This document shows positions 10,210 through 20,031 of a stretch of DNA of 27,616 bases, piece after piece. The stretch is from Leucogyrophana mollusca. Its lineage: Eukaryota; Basidiomycota; Agaricomycetes; Boletales. The translations under genes and the position numbers were made by a program. The DNA lies in NCBI GenBank assembly GCA_021014945.1, contig MU266641.1, forward strand, positions 1-27,616, in the 5' to 3' direction. Under the pieces are notes generated by a model, which worked only from the letters and a program-made list of their open reading frames with translations, did not search any database and had not been told where the DNA came from. Within the stretch, counting starts at the first letter, position 1. Each line of letters starts with the position of its first letter.

Positions 10210-10372
10210 AACTGCCGAGGGTTAAATGTGGTGATTACGCTGGTACAACAGACAGCAGAGCTGAGGGTGTTGTGAGCACAACAGAAACTAGGGAGCACAG
10301 CTTACTGTCATGACTGTACAGTTCTACGGTGATGGAACAGGATGATTTGGGAGGAACATGGCATTGTGATGG
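10210..10372. promoter_or_regulatory. Spacer between integrase stop and kinase start
   Basis: Only 163 bp separate the integrase stop codon (10373-10375) from the kinase ATG (10207-10209). This must hold the integrase 3' end and the kinase promoter. I see no clear TATA box or polyadenylation signal. Confidence 0.4.
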
Positions 10373-12209
10373 TTACTTGTCTTCCTCCTCATCGGAGAAA
10401 TCACGATTAGCATATAGACGGCGATGACTATTGCTACCCTCTTCCTCATCCCCCTCACCATCCCCCTCGGCCGAGGGAGGGTTTTCCAACCCTCCCATAT
10501 AGAGATATCCTAAGTCACCAATACTGTCCTCTCCGAAGCGCAGATTTTTCAAGCCATCTAAAAGGGCAACATCAGGCAGTGTCTCCTCATCCCCCTCTCG
10601 TTCATAAGTCTTCATAAATTCGTCTAGAGCAAAGGCAGAGCTGTGTGATTCAAAGGCGTTGAGAAGAGTTGTGTATATGTCCCAGAATGAGTCCGAGGAG
10701 ACGGCTGGTGCACCCATCGCACCATAAAGCAGCTGTGCCTGTGTCTCAAACTCGGGGGGAACGAGCTGAAATATAGGATGCTCAGCAGGGGCCCATTTAT
10801 CCTCCATCTCGTCAAGCAGCTCGTCTGGGACATGTATCTGAGAGAAAATATTCAGCTGTTACTTCTTTTTAGAGCGCTGAATTCATACTACCTTGAAGTC
10901 TAGAGCCTTGTATCGGTGGGGTTGTGTGCGTATTATATCAGGAATGCCTTGTGGAAGGACTTTGTTGCGATCAGAGCGACGGGGTGTGGTATTCCAGCGA
11001 TGAACCCAGTGATCGATCTCTTTCTGCATCCATGGAATAGCAAGCCAAAGAAAGATGAGCCTGGAAAGAGAAATCGGTTGTGAGCGATGAGCAGAACACT
11101 CAAACTGATAATACCTATGGAGTGGATCATCTGGAACATATAATCCTTCGTTCACACCGTGGTCCAGAATGTCTTCAAAGCCTGGTGTGAAGTGGCGGCG
11201 GATTTGGGACCAGCCACACTCTGCCTTGATGTTCATGTTCTTTCGCATCCATCGATGCTGCAGTGTGTCGGTGAGTGAAGGGTCAAGGCGATGGCGGATT
11301 AGAGTGTGAAGATTGGCAACACTGTTGTTTTCTGTCCCTGGGTCGCTTTGGGTAACTAGTGGAACACCTGAGGCGACATCATAAGAAGATAAAAGGTGAT
11401 ATACGATGCCATGCAGACACACCACCAAGTTTCCTCACCGCTTCAAGGTAATACCTGGCAATCAGCCTGGGATTCCTGTTTGCCCTCCATATCTTGACCC
11501 AGGCAATAAATCCGCTGAAAGGATCCAGACCGAGATGTAGCCATAGGCCAAAACGCTTCCACTTGTCATGCTGATCCATGGTAACAATGTCCATGACTCC
11601 AGCAGCGAAGAACCTTTTGCGCTTGAAGCGCTTTGCCTTTCGGGCCTTGACACGCTCAGGCTCGTGTTTTTTCAAGAGGTTTGCTACCAACACTCTGATC
11701 GGAGTGGAATCAGCGTGTCAATTTGCATAGAATAAATTATAGTACAACTCACTCGGGCACTTTGACCTTGTAATCCTGTCGCAGTGTATGTACCATGGTC
11801 CGGGCTCCCATGTTTGGGTATCTCTTGCGTATTTCCTGATAAAGGGGAAAAACTGTTTCCTCTGTGTGTTTTTGCTTTCTGGTGCTATGCCAGCCCCAGG
11901 ATGTTCGCCACTCCCTGAACGTCCAGACACTGGAAGAAAGTGTTTTCCATTCAGTCAATCAGCCATGCAGCAAAGTCTGGACGGTGAATCAGAGAACAGC
12001 AATCTTACCTAAGTCCATACTTGTTCGTATCATAATGGTCAGTCAAGTGGTCGACGATTTTTTCATCCGTCATTCCCATATGCCAGTATTGTTCTGCATG
12101 TACCTTGATGGTCGCCTTGGGTGCTGCAGTCCAGATATATTTTAATAGCACATACTAAATAGGAGTAGGATCACTTACGGGTGGGTTTGTGCTGATTGGA
12201 CTGAGGCAT
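10373..12209 (-). CDS. DDE integrase-core (rve-like) protein, probable transposase
   Basis: Seven exons fit in phase: 12179-12209, 12009-12123, 11753-11929, 11423-11694, 11115-11367, 10892-11060 and 10373-10837, giving 493 aa. Residues about 30-107 look like a helix-turn-helix DNA-binding region (VWTFREWRTSWGWH, NMGARTMVHTLRQDYKV), followed by a basic stretch (KARKAKRFKRKRF). The catalytic core resembles eukaryotic integrase-core-domain proteins: VTMDQHDKWKRFGLWLHLGLD (D148), VTQSDPGTEN (D207) and NIKAECGWSQIRR (E248) supply a plausible DDE triad. The C-terminus is strongly acidic (EGDGEGDEEEG, SDEEEDK). The protein should act in the nucleus on the element's ends. Donors are consensus except GTGTGT after exon 4 and GTATTA after exon 5. 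It sits between the unknown gene and the kinase, same strand. Confidence 0.85.
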
Positions 12210-13151
12210 GATGGGGGATGGAAGCACAGTTGTCGATCGGCATTGAAATGGGTCAATCTGCCACATAGTTGCGGTGACATTTGGCCTAGTTCCGCTCCAG
12301 GTACATCTGCACTCCAAACATGTGAATGGTGACATACTAGATATCATAGCCTAACAGAGGGCAGATAATCCACCAAAGGCATTACACAGAGTCGCTTGCA
12401 TTCAGTTGAATTTATTATCCAAACCCCAAAGACAGCAATTTCAATGGGCTCGGATGACTTGGATGTCGTTGGACCATCCAGATTGAGCGTGAGAACTTTC
12501 CATAGGATGAGCAAGACACCAAAGAACGGCTTGTCTCCAACTCTACTACAGCAGGAGTTGATTAGACTTATGATAGGCTGAGAGATATGAGGTATATCTC
12601 ATCACCTATAGGTCAGTAGAATCTTACATATTTATCCCTGGAGCAGTGAGGTCGATAAGTCAACAGGAGCGGGTAGAACCCCTGACTGAGATGCTTCATC
12701 ACACTGCTGGCCCAGAGTTGCACGATTCATACTCACACATATAGCCCATATACTATTCTTTCATATGGATTGTTGGATATACCTTAGGTATTTATCCCAT
12801 TTACACTATGAGTAAATTTCTGTGCGCCTCACAATGCTGACAGCATGTGACGCTTGTGGTCTTCAAAGAGGACATGAAAGTCGTAAGTTTGCTTTGGATT
12901 TCTGATCGCATAGAACTTAGAAGTCATTTTCACTCTGGTGCAATGCTTACATATTTATCCCGGTGGGCTAAGATCTTTTAGAATGACCAGTTGGGCGTAT
13001 CCGTCAGATACGATATACTGGATGGGTGTACTACTGTGCAGTCAAAGTCTCTATTTATTTTAGGTATCTATCACAAAGGCTTATGGGGCTATGTAAACGA
13101 TGGTATTCATGTGGTAAGATACACAACAAATGCGCAAGGCCACAATTAAGC
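12210..13151. other. Non-coding 5' region of the integrase gene
   Basis: About 940 bp with no supported gene between two same-strand genes. It holds three copies of the ATATTTATCCC motif (next entry). A 61-codon plus-strand frame at 12396-12581 has no recognisable content. The region presumably includes the integrase promoter on its left and the 3' end of the upstream gene on its right. Confidence 0.5.
12623..12961 (-). repeat. GGGATAAATATGTAAG motif, right group (about 160-bp spacing)
   Basis: On the minus strand the motif occurs at 12946-12961 and 12623-12638 (both GGGATAAATATGTAAG, identical to the left copy at 6790) with a variant GGGATAAATACCTAAGG at 12782-12798. Starts are 159 and 164 bp apart, close to the 160 bp of the left pair, and orientation is opposite to the left pair. 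A further weak relative (GATAGATACCTAA) lies near 13061-13074. Confidence 0.8.
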
Positions 13152-15815
13152 TCAGAAGATAGGTAAAGAGTCAGGAAGCGCTGTGCTGCAACTACTAGAT
13201 CGGCGAGTTTGTCGCCCAGCATTCAGATGTAAGTGTGATGACCCCAGAACCAACTTACTATCGACCCCAAGGCGCCTCCGCTTTACACCATTGGCAGATG
13301 GTGAGTGGCCTAGGACATCGCAGGGCTTGTCATCCGAGATCTCATCCTCCAAATCCACGAACGACCGTTTCCGCCATCCTCCTCGACCATATTGCCCATT
13401 ACCTGTGGCATGTGATGCCCCCCTACGCTGCCGTCCATCTGTGATTCTGTCAATGCCTGCCAATTCCCGGTTGCGATAAGTTTCTGGTATGCATGGATCG
13501 TGCCTACACAAAGAGACCCTATAAGATAAAGAGGTTCAGTCACAGACATTACAAAAAGACAAGTCTAGGTGAGATACGTACAGAGGGTCTGCCTTCCCTG
13601 CATGCTGACGATGAATGAGCCGGGCAACCCCACAGTATTCGAGGGGGCCAACAGCAGCTCGGCGAGTGTGTGTGATTACGTGAAGGAAGGTGTGAGTAAG
13701 GCGAACATCTGGTGTTACACAGAATAAGGCCTTGTCTGTGGCACGGCGATTGGACCTTGTCAACCTGTTAGCGGAGAGGAGATGGCGAGGGGGAGTAACT
13801 CACTTGTTGCGCACACCGTGGACGAGACTGTCTGGGAAGTTGTGAGTGATCGTCCATAGCTGCTTTTGGTGATCACCGGAGTAGAGATATGGGGTGACAG
13901 CACGTTTCCGCATGTCCCTGGGCTCTAGAAACAGGGGATCGTAAAGGGAGACATTGATGAATGACTGTGAAGACGGGTACAACCCTATTTAGAAGGTGTT
14001 TATTGGAGATGAGTGTCCAGGAAGAATCAGCTGTCACTGCAACGCACCTGTCTGACGAAACAGTTGTGTCAAAGCGTCATCTTGTTGGGACACTGTACCA
14101 CCAAGCTGCCTCCACTTCTCCTCGCCGAAGATGAGGTGCCCAAGGTTCACCTCTTTCTCAAGGCCCAAGCGGATGTATGTAGGCTCAAATACATCGAAAA
14201 GTCCAATTGAACTGTTTCGGACTGCCGTATCATTGGTCTCCTCGAAGCTGGAGATAATCACCTTTCAAATGTGTCAGAATAAGTAAATGCCCATTATAAT
14301 AACTTACATTATAGGACTCGAGCAAGTCATACATGCGCTGGGGCATATGTGTTTGCTGCTTGGAAAACACTCGCAGCCAGTGCGAATACTTAGCACGCTG
14401 GTCCTTTGTAGCTGCAAGGATATATCCTTGCCAACAAGGGCGGAGGAGCTCACTAGAGTGTTAGATGTGAAACGTGAGCTTCGTCGGATCAGCGTCAGCA
14501 GGGTTGTTACTCACTCTAGGTGAAGATGCGAGTGACATGCGAACGCCCAGAATGCCTCACAAAATCGAGCAGCACGATCTGGGGTATCAAAGACTTCTGC
14601 TTCAGTCAAGAAGACAGAGAGCCCTATATGTATCTGAGTAAAAAGCGAAAGCATTAAGTAGAACACATATGAGGTACTCACCAGCCGAGAAGAATAATTC
14701 GACGATTGTGTATGAACCAATGCCACCAAAGCATAAGTGGCCATCTGTGCGAATCACGTTGACGGCAAGATTGGTGCGGACCGCTGTCTTACTTCGCTGG
14801 CGTTGAGAGATCCACGCCGCAACTGTCACGAGAAATTTCGGATAGTCCGAGTAGACGTCCACATGTTGAGCCGGCAGATCCGCACGTGTACGAGCCCAGT
14901 GAGGCTAGAGAAAGTTAATCAGTCGGAAAAGATGAGACAAGAGTGACATACTGTGTAGATATTATCGAGAGTATCAAATGCGAGGACGTACTCGCCAAAA
15001 TCCAAGGCAATCCCTACCTTGAATCCCCGTGACTGCAGTGGCCGAAATTTTCAGTTGTGGTGGTTTGGTAGTAGAAATGTCATGTACTCACCATCGAGTC
15101 CACTACTGCAATGCTATCGTCCCATTGGGAGCGTGTGTAAACTTGAGGAAGGGTGTGGGTATGAAGCTGCACCTAAGGGGGCGGTTGTGTGATACTTTCA
15201 ATCAGAACAACTTGGATAGTACGAGAAAGACGCTTACCTGGAGCCAGAGCTTTCCAAGGTTTAAAATGACATTGCGAGGCGAGGTGTGAACACCCTGCAA
15301 GTTAAGCAAGCTCAAAGGAGCAGGCTTCGACCGGTTACTCCATACCCCGGGAGGGTAAACCGGTTTTTGAGCGCGGTTGGTTCCACGTTTGATCTTCGTG
15401 GTGTGCGAGAGCCGATAAACGAGTCCATTTTTTACACGAGCGTCTTTGGAAGTATTACGCTCGTCTTCGGTTGCGTCTGCCCAGATGGCCTGCAGAGGGA
15501 GGCCGATTGCACCAGTTGAGATATCCTTGAACCAGCGTTCAATAGTTTTGAAGGCTGCGAGGCATTCGCGGTACTCGGGCATTGAGCAACTTCGATGGAC
15601 AATTATTTGAGGAACACCACTGGTCCCACGAAACGCGTCGACGTGTTCAACCAAATGCGAGACGCGTCGACGCGACGTGATTGAAAATTACTAAATTCTG
15701 ACTATGTATACTACTTGCGTCGGTATTCTGGGTCCTACCTACACGGCAGGGCCTGCCGACAGATTTGTTTGTAGCACCTTACTCCCTGTTGAACCTCCTC
15801 ACAATCTGTTGCCAT
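13152..15815 (-). CDS. Unrecognised transposon protein, about 640-680 aa
   Basis: Exons that fit in phase: 15238-15582 or longer, 15092-15172, 14952-15032, 14682-14904, 14515-14623, 14308-14452, 14048-14261, 13804-13984, 13582-13755, 13152-13518. The first ATG in the long 5' frame is at 15582 (SMPEYREC...), giving 639 aa. A longer model starts at an ATG formed by the first three bases of the right terminal repeat (15815), with exon 15739-15815 spliced to 15619, giving 677 aa. Recognisable stretches are KVGIALDFGEYVLAFDTLDN, DVYSDYPKFLVTVAAW, CFGGIGSYTIVELFF, YSHWLRVFSKQQTHMP and a basic/acidic tail (DLEDEISDDK, VKRRRLGVDS) that could be a nuclear signal. I find no kinase, DDE or tyrosine-recombinase motifs. 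A possible intron starts at GTAAGT near 13260 and would change the last residues. Co-orientation with the integrase suggests a transposition role; that is inference. Confidence 0.7.
15789..15815 (-). repeat. Right terminal inverted repeat
   Basis: The plus strand ends CTCACAATCTGTTGCCAT. Read on the minus strand it begins ATGGCAACAGATTGTGAGGA, identical to 6640-6666. The first three bases form an ATG opening a 25-codon frame into the element. Confidence 0.9.
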
Positions 15816-15816
15816 A

Positions 15817-15822
15817 GAAGTG
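15817..15822 (+). repeat. Putative target-site duplication, right
   Basis: GAAGTG immediately outside the right terminal repeat (counted as 28 bp to 15816), differing at one position from AAAGTG at 6633-6638. Confidence 0.5.
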
Positions 15823-15823
15823 T

Positions 15824-16320
15824 GTACTTACCACAAGAGCATCCTCGGGCAATGCCGAGCTTGCACTTTTCTTCTCGAGTGTCGTCTTGAGCTTTGCACT
15901 TCTGGTAAGTGGATTCTTCGCGGAATAAGGTCTTGATTCTTACCTTTTCTCGCCTTGAAGGATAGTCAACAAACACAGCGTCAGATGTGTGAATGTTGCC
16001 AGGCCGAAATTTTACCTTTCGACCTGCCCTGGCCAAGTTTCTACTATGAAGAGCCTGAACGACGATACCCTTGATCTATCGCCTCTTGCGATTCATCACT
16101 GAACCGAGGACAGGTGGATAATCCATTACATGGTTTTACAAACTGTGAACGGGTGCATTTTTTCGAAAATGACAAGGATCTTGTAATCCCTGGCAAAATC
16201 TTATAATGCAATACCCACCTGTCTCTAAATCGCTGATGCTTCATAACAGCCGAGTGGACGTTGCCGGACGCTAAGCCATACTATATCACGAGTTCCATTT
16301 CTACACCGATGCAGTGAGTC
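15824..16320 (+). pseudogene. Methionyl-tRNA synthetase first exon, decayed copy B
   Basis: This continues cassette copy B beyond the transposon. The 5' flank (CGGGCAATGCCGAGC near 15848) matches copies A, C and D. ATG at 15993-15995 opens MLPGRNFTFRPALAKFLL and stops at TGA 16047-16049. Homology to copy D resumes at about 16250 with AKPYYITSS, the PYYIT part of the strand before the HIGH motif, and ends at a damaged splice donor (CAG/TGAGTC near 16314). The gap between the two parts holds a short foreign insertion (16110-16222). The frame is broken, so no enzyme is made. Confidence 0.65.
16110..16222. mobile_element. Possible 113-bp MITE-like insertion
   Basis: The segment starts ACAGGTGGATAATCCATTAC and ends with sequence whose reverse complement is ACAGGTGGGTATTGCATTAT, an imperfect terminal inverted repeat of about 21 bp. 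It interrupts the synthetase fragment; copies A and D lack it. Cassette-like sequence seems to be repeated on both sides over about 25 bp (CTTGCGATTCATCACTGAAC against GATGCTTCATAACAGCCGAG), but no clean target-site duplication is visible. Confidence 0.45.
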
Positions 16321-17395
16321 TCTCCCAGACGCGTTTCGTATCCATACCACCATCTCTTGTCGCATTTCATCTCTCTTGTATACAGCCTCTCCGTTCTCAT
16401 CGTAAAACAACTGACCAGAAACCAAGTTCCTCACATAGGTCACTCTCTTGTAGCCCCTGGCCCATTAAGGCCTGTCGTCTTCCTCGCAGGCACAGTCGAG
16501 CACGGGCTCAAGATCCAGGAGGCGGGCTAGGGCCCGTACGACCTTCCAGCGTACGACGGAGGACACGCACCGCAAAACCGTTGAGCACGTCTGGGGAAGT
16601 ACCCTCTCCTGTCCCCCGATCCCCCCACAATCAGCCGAACAGAAGTGTATTCAGCAGGCTCTTCTACAGATCAATTCGACGGGATCTGGACGCCCGACAG
16701 CGATCACCTAACGTTCTGCAATGCACCGCAGGCACCTTAACAGCTCTCGTCCCAGTTGTGCCCTGCATGAAATACAATAAACGCGTCTCCGCGAGGTCCT
16801 GCACCCTCTCCAGGCGTAGTCCAGGCCAAGTACTAGCACGGGGGAGCATTCAGTCAGTCCGCCATTCGCCGATATGCACGAGTGATCGAGCTGTAAAGGA
16901 GACGCCCAGCCGAGCTCCACCGACTCTCTCAGCGTGCGCTCCCTCAAGCCGAACGTAGCGAGCGTTGTCGCGTCCTGGTTGTGCGTCCTTGCCTATCCCG
17001 TTCCCGAAATTCGGGAGGGGCGGTTTCGGAGCCTGTCTTGATGGCACCCAGTCAGATATGCACGAAATAAAAGGATGGGATAGCACGTAGTAAAATTGTA
17101 ATTATGTGTTCCATCTCAACTGAGCGGCCTCTCTCTAACCTTCCGATTCAAAGGCTGGATTGGTTCACGAGTATGCGTGTCTACGAGTTAAACTTAAGTC
17201 AGCCTAAGCGATCCAACCTCGTGGGACTCACAGACGAGGAGACGACTCTCTGGACTCATCACGATGCATACGGTCCGAAGTATAGTCTGTGCTTTAACAT
17301 TGGGCCACTCATGGATGATGAGTCGCGGCGGCGAGTAGAATTGGCGTTGGGTCGGCACATGGTTTGCTGGGGCTCGTGAAAACACAATACATATC
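16321..17395. other. Largely gene-free stretch with one weak ORF
   Basis: Up to about 16400 it still resembles the flank of copy D (CGCGTTTCGTATCCATACCA against 26976-26998). From 16440 to 17090 I see only GC-rich sequence with overlapping frames of low-complexity Arg/Ser/Pro composition and support no gene. 17104-17379 (+) encodes 91 codons (...DDESRRRVELALGRHMVCWGS) with balanced composition and could be a small gene or an exon, but it has no recognisable family and the minus strand is also open there. Confidence 0.35.
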
Positions 17396-17731
17396 CTACC
17401 CGATGATGGGAACCTCTCGCAGAAAATCAACTGGCATAAAGTCCACCCCGTGTCGTACGGGCACCTCGGGGAAGTTCACTCCCCAAACCTGAACGCGAGG
17501 GCCCGATGAGATACTCCGACAGAAGTAGATCGAACGAGATGCACGTACCTCCTTTGCTTGCTCAAGCATGCCAGGCAGGCCCCACAGCGTAACTTTGAAG
17601 TGGGGGAACATCCTCGCGAGCGGCATTGCAAAGGTGACACAGTCCAAGTAACGGCTCGTCTCGCCAAATGGGCACCGAGCACCTCGAATGCGTAATGCCA
17701 TCCCCGGCGTCCATGTCCACGCCACCGCCAT
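17396..17731 (-). pseudogene. Remnant of a spliced gene, last two exons
   Basis: On the minus strand 17549-17731 (...FGETSRYLDCVTFAMPLARM..., ending GMLEQAKE) joins in phase across a 60-nt intron (17489-17548; donor GTACGT, acceptor TTCAG) to 17396-17488 (VWGVNFPEVPVRHG...EVPIIG, stop). The clean splice phase argues for a former gene. Upstream no continuing exon is clear; another frame there (DGGGVDMDAGDGITHS) resembles the acidic DGVDVDSGDEITQL segment of copy D near 25780, so it may be a chimera or a frameshifted relic. The family is not recognised and it may be a short functional gene. Confidence 0.45.
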
Positions 17732-17825
17732 CCGCCGTGTCTATCACGAACACACTACTTAAAGAGGTCGAACAGAGAATCGATGTATAGTGAAATTGTA
17801 ATGAAAGGCTTGAGACATTAGCCCG

Positions 17826-18060
17826 GAACATCCTGTGAGCCTCGGAATTGTCGTTCGAATTGCGTGGTTCTGAGTTCTCGGAACCTCGGAAGGTCAGCCG
17901 GAACACTCGGAACGTCGTAAATTCTGTAGTTTGGAACAGGCCCGAATTCCCTGACCTTGAGCCCCGCATGCATGAGGGTGCTCCGCGTGGTGATCGAGGA
18001 CAAGAAGATGGCCGCGGTCGTCGTGGACTCACCAGTTATAGCTGCGTACTGTGACTGCAC
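17826..18060 (+). repeat. TTCCGA/TCGGAA-rich dispersed repeat, copy 2
   Basis: Inverted partner of 570-700 and, further in, of 330-490. It contains many CGGAAC/TCGGAA steps, then GAGCCCCGCATG and a segment reading GATCGAGGACAAGAAGATGG. It joins cassette copy C at about 18060-18100. Confidence 0.5.
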
Positions 18061-18099
18061 GTACCCCGACACCCCGCTCCTCCTTCCCCCCAACTAATA

Positions 18100-19545
18100 G
18101 TGGCAACGTTAAGAACTCTGGCACCACAATCAGCACCCCCGCCCACACCGCCCCCACCACGTCCTCCGCTCTCGCCCCCTCCCCCGTACATGCTCTCCTT
18201 TCGAGTGCACACCTGCGCCGTACTCAATCTCGCGAGTCATGCATAGTACAAGCGTGCGAAGGAAAAAATACTCGGGAACAAAGGGGCTTGAGCGTGCGGA
18301 GTGGAGGTAACAGAACTGGAAAGTGCCCGAAGACGTGTGAGGCGTCGTCGATAGGTACCCCAAGCCCCTCAACCCCACTCCCAACCCGAGTCACCAGTAC
18401 ATCCGCGGCCCCACACTCATACACGAAAACTTCACACTCCGGGCGGCACACCTCCAGCCAGCTCCTCCCGCCATACGAGTAGGTCCGCATAGATGCATGG
18501 GACGGCGGGCGGTGGGCTGCGTTGGTCTTGGACGCGATGGAGGGGTGGTTCGTGCTCCTGGCAGATTTAAGCCCTGGGCTCCGAAGAAGGGAGAGGCTAC
18601 TCGCTCGAGGAATGTCAACGTCTACAGCCGCCCGCTCGTGATGACATCGACGGCCGCGCGCCCGCCGATGCGGCAGGGCGCAATATCGACGAGCGGATGA
18701 GTGTGCCGACGTTGCGCACGCGGACAGAGTCTGTTGAGCTTGCTGTGGCCGTGTGCGTGGTGTGAGTTAGTGTGCACGTAAAAAGGAAGATGCAAGCCAA
18801 CGAGAGAGCTCACCTGTCTTGGCCCCTGCCTCGCCACCCATCCCGTGGAATGGCGCCCTCCGCCCGCGCAATGTGGCGTAGCAGAGGAGTACGGAGAGGA
18901 TGTCCGCGCGGTGTGATGGGATGGTTTGGGGAGTGTGGGGTGGTTGCGAGTGTGGCTTATGGACGGCGGCCTAGTACAGCGGGGTGTGCTCGGCGATGGA
19001 ACGCTCCCAGAGGAGTGTGGAGAGGGAGACGGATGTGCGCGAAGAGCACGCAGCGAGGGCGGATGCGGGGTCCTGCGTGGGACTATTCGAGCCCTGGGTG
19101 AGTGGACTAGCAGGTGCGGAGAAGTTATGGTGCGGAGAGATGGCGGGTTCGTAGATCGCAGCCAGCCGGAGGTGCGCGTCTGGTGAGAGCTCGGTGTGGT
19201 TGCAGGAGGACTTGATGTAGGTAAATGGACTTGATGTGTGTCGCGGATAAACTGACGGTGGTCGAGTTGAATCTGAATTGAATCATCCCAGAGATGCAGT
19301 GGATCATTAGGACTCACTACTTCCGCCCGCCGCGACCCCGACATATCACTTCCCGAGGAACGCCTTGTCCCGCCCAATGAACAGCAAACGCCCCAGCTAC
19401 GTGGCGCAGGCGGAGAGGTTTGGCGGTGATGTTTAGTGGCGGCGCTGTGCCCGATGTCGGGATGTTGGGCAGGGTAGCCAAAGCTTTGCGGTGGTATACG
19501 TGGCGAGATGTCAGAGACTGAGCAGTCAAACGCGCAATCACTTTC
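18100..19545 (-). pseudogene. EHTPLYW-family gene, decayed copy C
   Basis: DNA alignment to copies B and D is clear at 18700-18790 and 18950-19540. On the minus strand near 19033-18971 one frame reads SVSLSTLLWERSIAEHTPLY and stops at TAG (18971-18973), where copies B and D have tryptophan (TGG). Further upstream lie LPDIG-type and LWDDSIQIQLDHRQFIRDTH segments in other frames. A 340-codon minus frame at 18622-19644 crosses these pieces out of phase and is a composition artefact. The gene is non-functional. Confidence 0.6.
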
Positions 19546-19770
19546 TAGCACATCAGAGAGAAATCTCTCTGTACAGAACTCTGAGACACCCCAGGTAAAA
19601 TGGCGGACGCCTTTGGGCGGGGTAAATAAGGCAAAGCGTGGCACTTACAGAAAGAGCGTCCTCGGGCACTGCCGAGCTCGGACTTTCCTTCGACAGTTTC
19701 GTCATGAACTCTGCGGTCCGCCTGGAGGACTGGGACAAGACTGGCAGAGGACCCGACAACAAAACAATCA
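19546..19770 (+). promoter_or_regulatory. Copy C version of the divergent cassette promoter, upstream of the DUF6535 gene
   Basis: The segment (AGAACTCTGAGACACC near 19577, GGGCACTGCCGAGCTCGG near 19666) matches 26430-26700, which in copy D separates the EHTPLYW gene from the synthetase exon. Here homology ends at about 19725 and the DUF6535 gene follows instead of the synthetase. It also gives an uninterrupted version of the site hit by the transposon (GGCAAAGCGTGGCACTTAC near 19630). That it drives DUF6535 transcription is inference. Confidence 0.45.
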
Positions 19771-20031
19771 TTTGAAGTTTTCGTACCCTTGCGGATGGTC
19801 TTCGCGGTGATGACCAGAAAGGTTACGCGCGTGGTACTTACTTTATCGATCTCGCCGCTGATCTTTACGTTCATCAGCCTTGCTCCTTCCACCACTTATC
19901 GCCTGTGCTGCATGCCTCCTCGCAGACACCACCTGTCTTCCTTAGGCTTGCCTGCAGGATTCGGCCCCGGCGTCAGAGGCAGGGATATATAATGCATGCG
20001 TGCGAATGGAAGGGCCCCAACCTCTTACCCA

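Larger units (their letters stand above)
6640..15815 (-). mobile_element. 9.18 kb DNA transposon carrying alpha-kinase, integrase and an unknown gene
   Basis: Perfect 27-bp inverted repeats lie at 6640-6666 and 15789-15815 (28 bp if 6639 and 15816 are counted). Flanks carry AAAGTG (6633-6638) and GAAGTG (15817-15822), a probable 6-bp target-site duplication with one mismatch; an 8-bp version with two mismatches is possible. Joining the flanks gives GGGCAAAGTG-TGTACTTAC, matching copy C's GGGGTAAATAAGGCAAAGCGTGGCACTTAC region at 19618-19648, which lacks the element. Inside are three spliced genes, all on the minus strand, in the order unknown protein, integrase-core protein, alpha-kinase. The integrase is the natural candidate for the enzyme that moves it. 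I cannot place the element in a named superfamily. Confidence 0.8.

Noticed and set aside
12396..12581. Small plus-strand ORF between transposon genes
   Set aside because: No recognisable content, opposite strand to all element genes; likely chance.
13152..15654. Unknown gene as a KDZ transposase or tyrosine recombinase
   Set aside because: None of the expected KDZ cysteine or acidic motifs nor an R...HxxR...Y arrangement is visible.
6638..15818. TA target duplication, as in Tc1/mariner elements
   Set aside because: TA also abuts both ends if the repeat is counted from TGG, but comparison with the uninterrupted copy C would then require an unexplained extra 8-9 bp; a 6-8 bp duplication fits better and the integrase is not of Tc1 type.
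16314..16958. 214-codon plus-strand ORF
   Set aside because: Arg/Ser/Pro-rich, no conserved blocks, and its start lies in the damaged splice donor of the synthetase fragment.
18622..19644. 340-codon minus-strand ORF
   Set aside because: Composition is almost only Pro/Ser/His/Arg/Thr, and DNA alignment with copies B and D shows the true protein blocks in other frames; it is an out-of-frame shadow in GC-rich decayed sequence.
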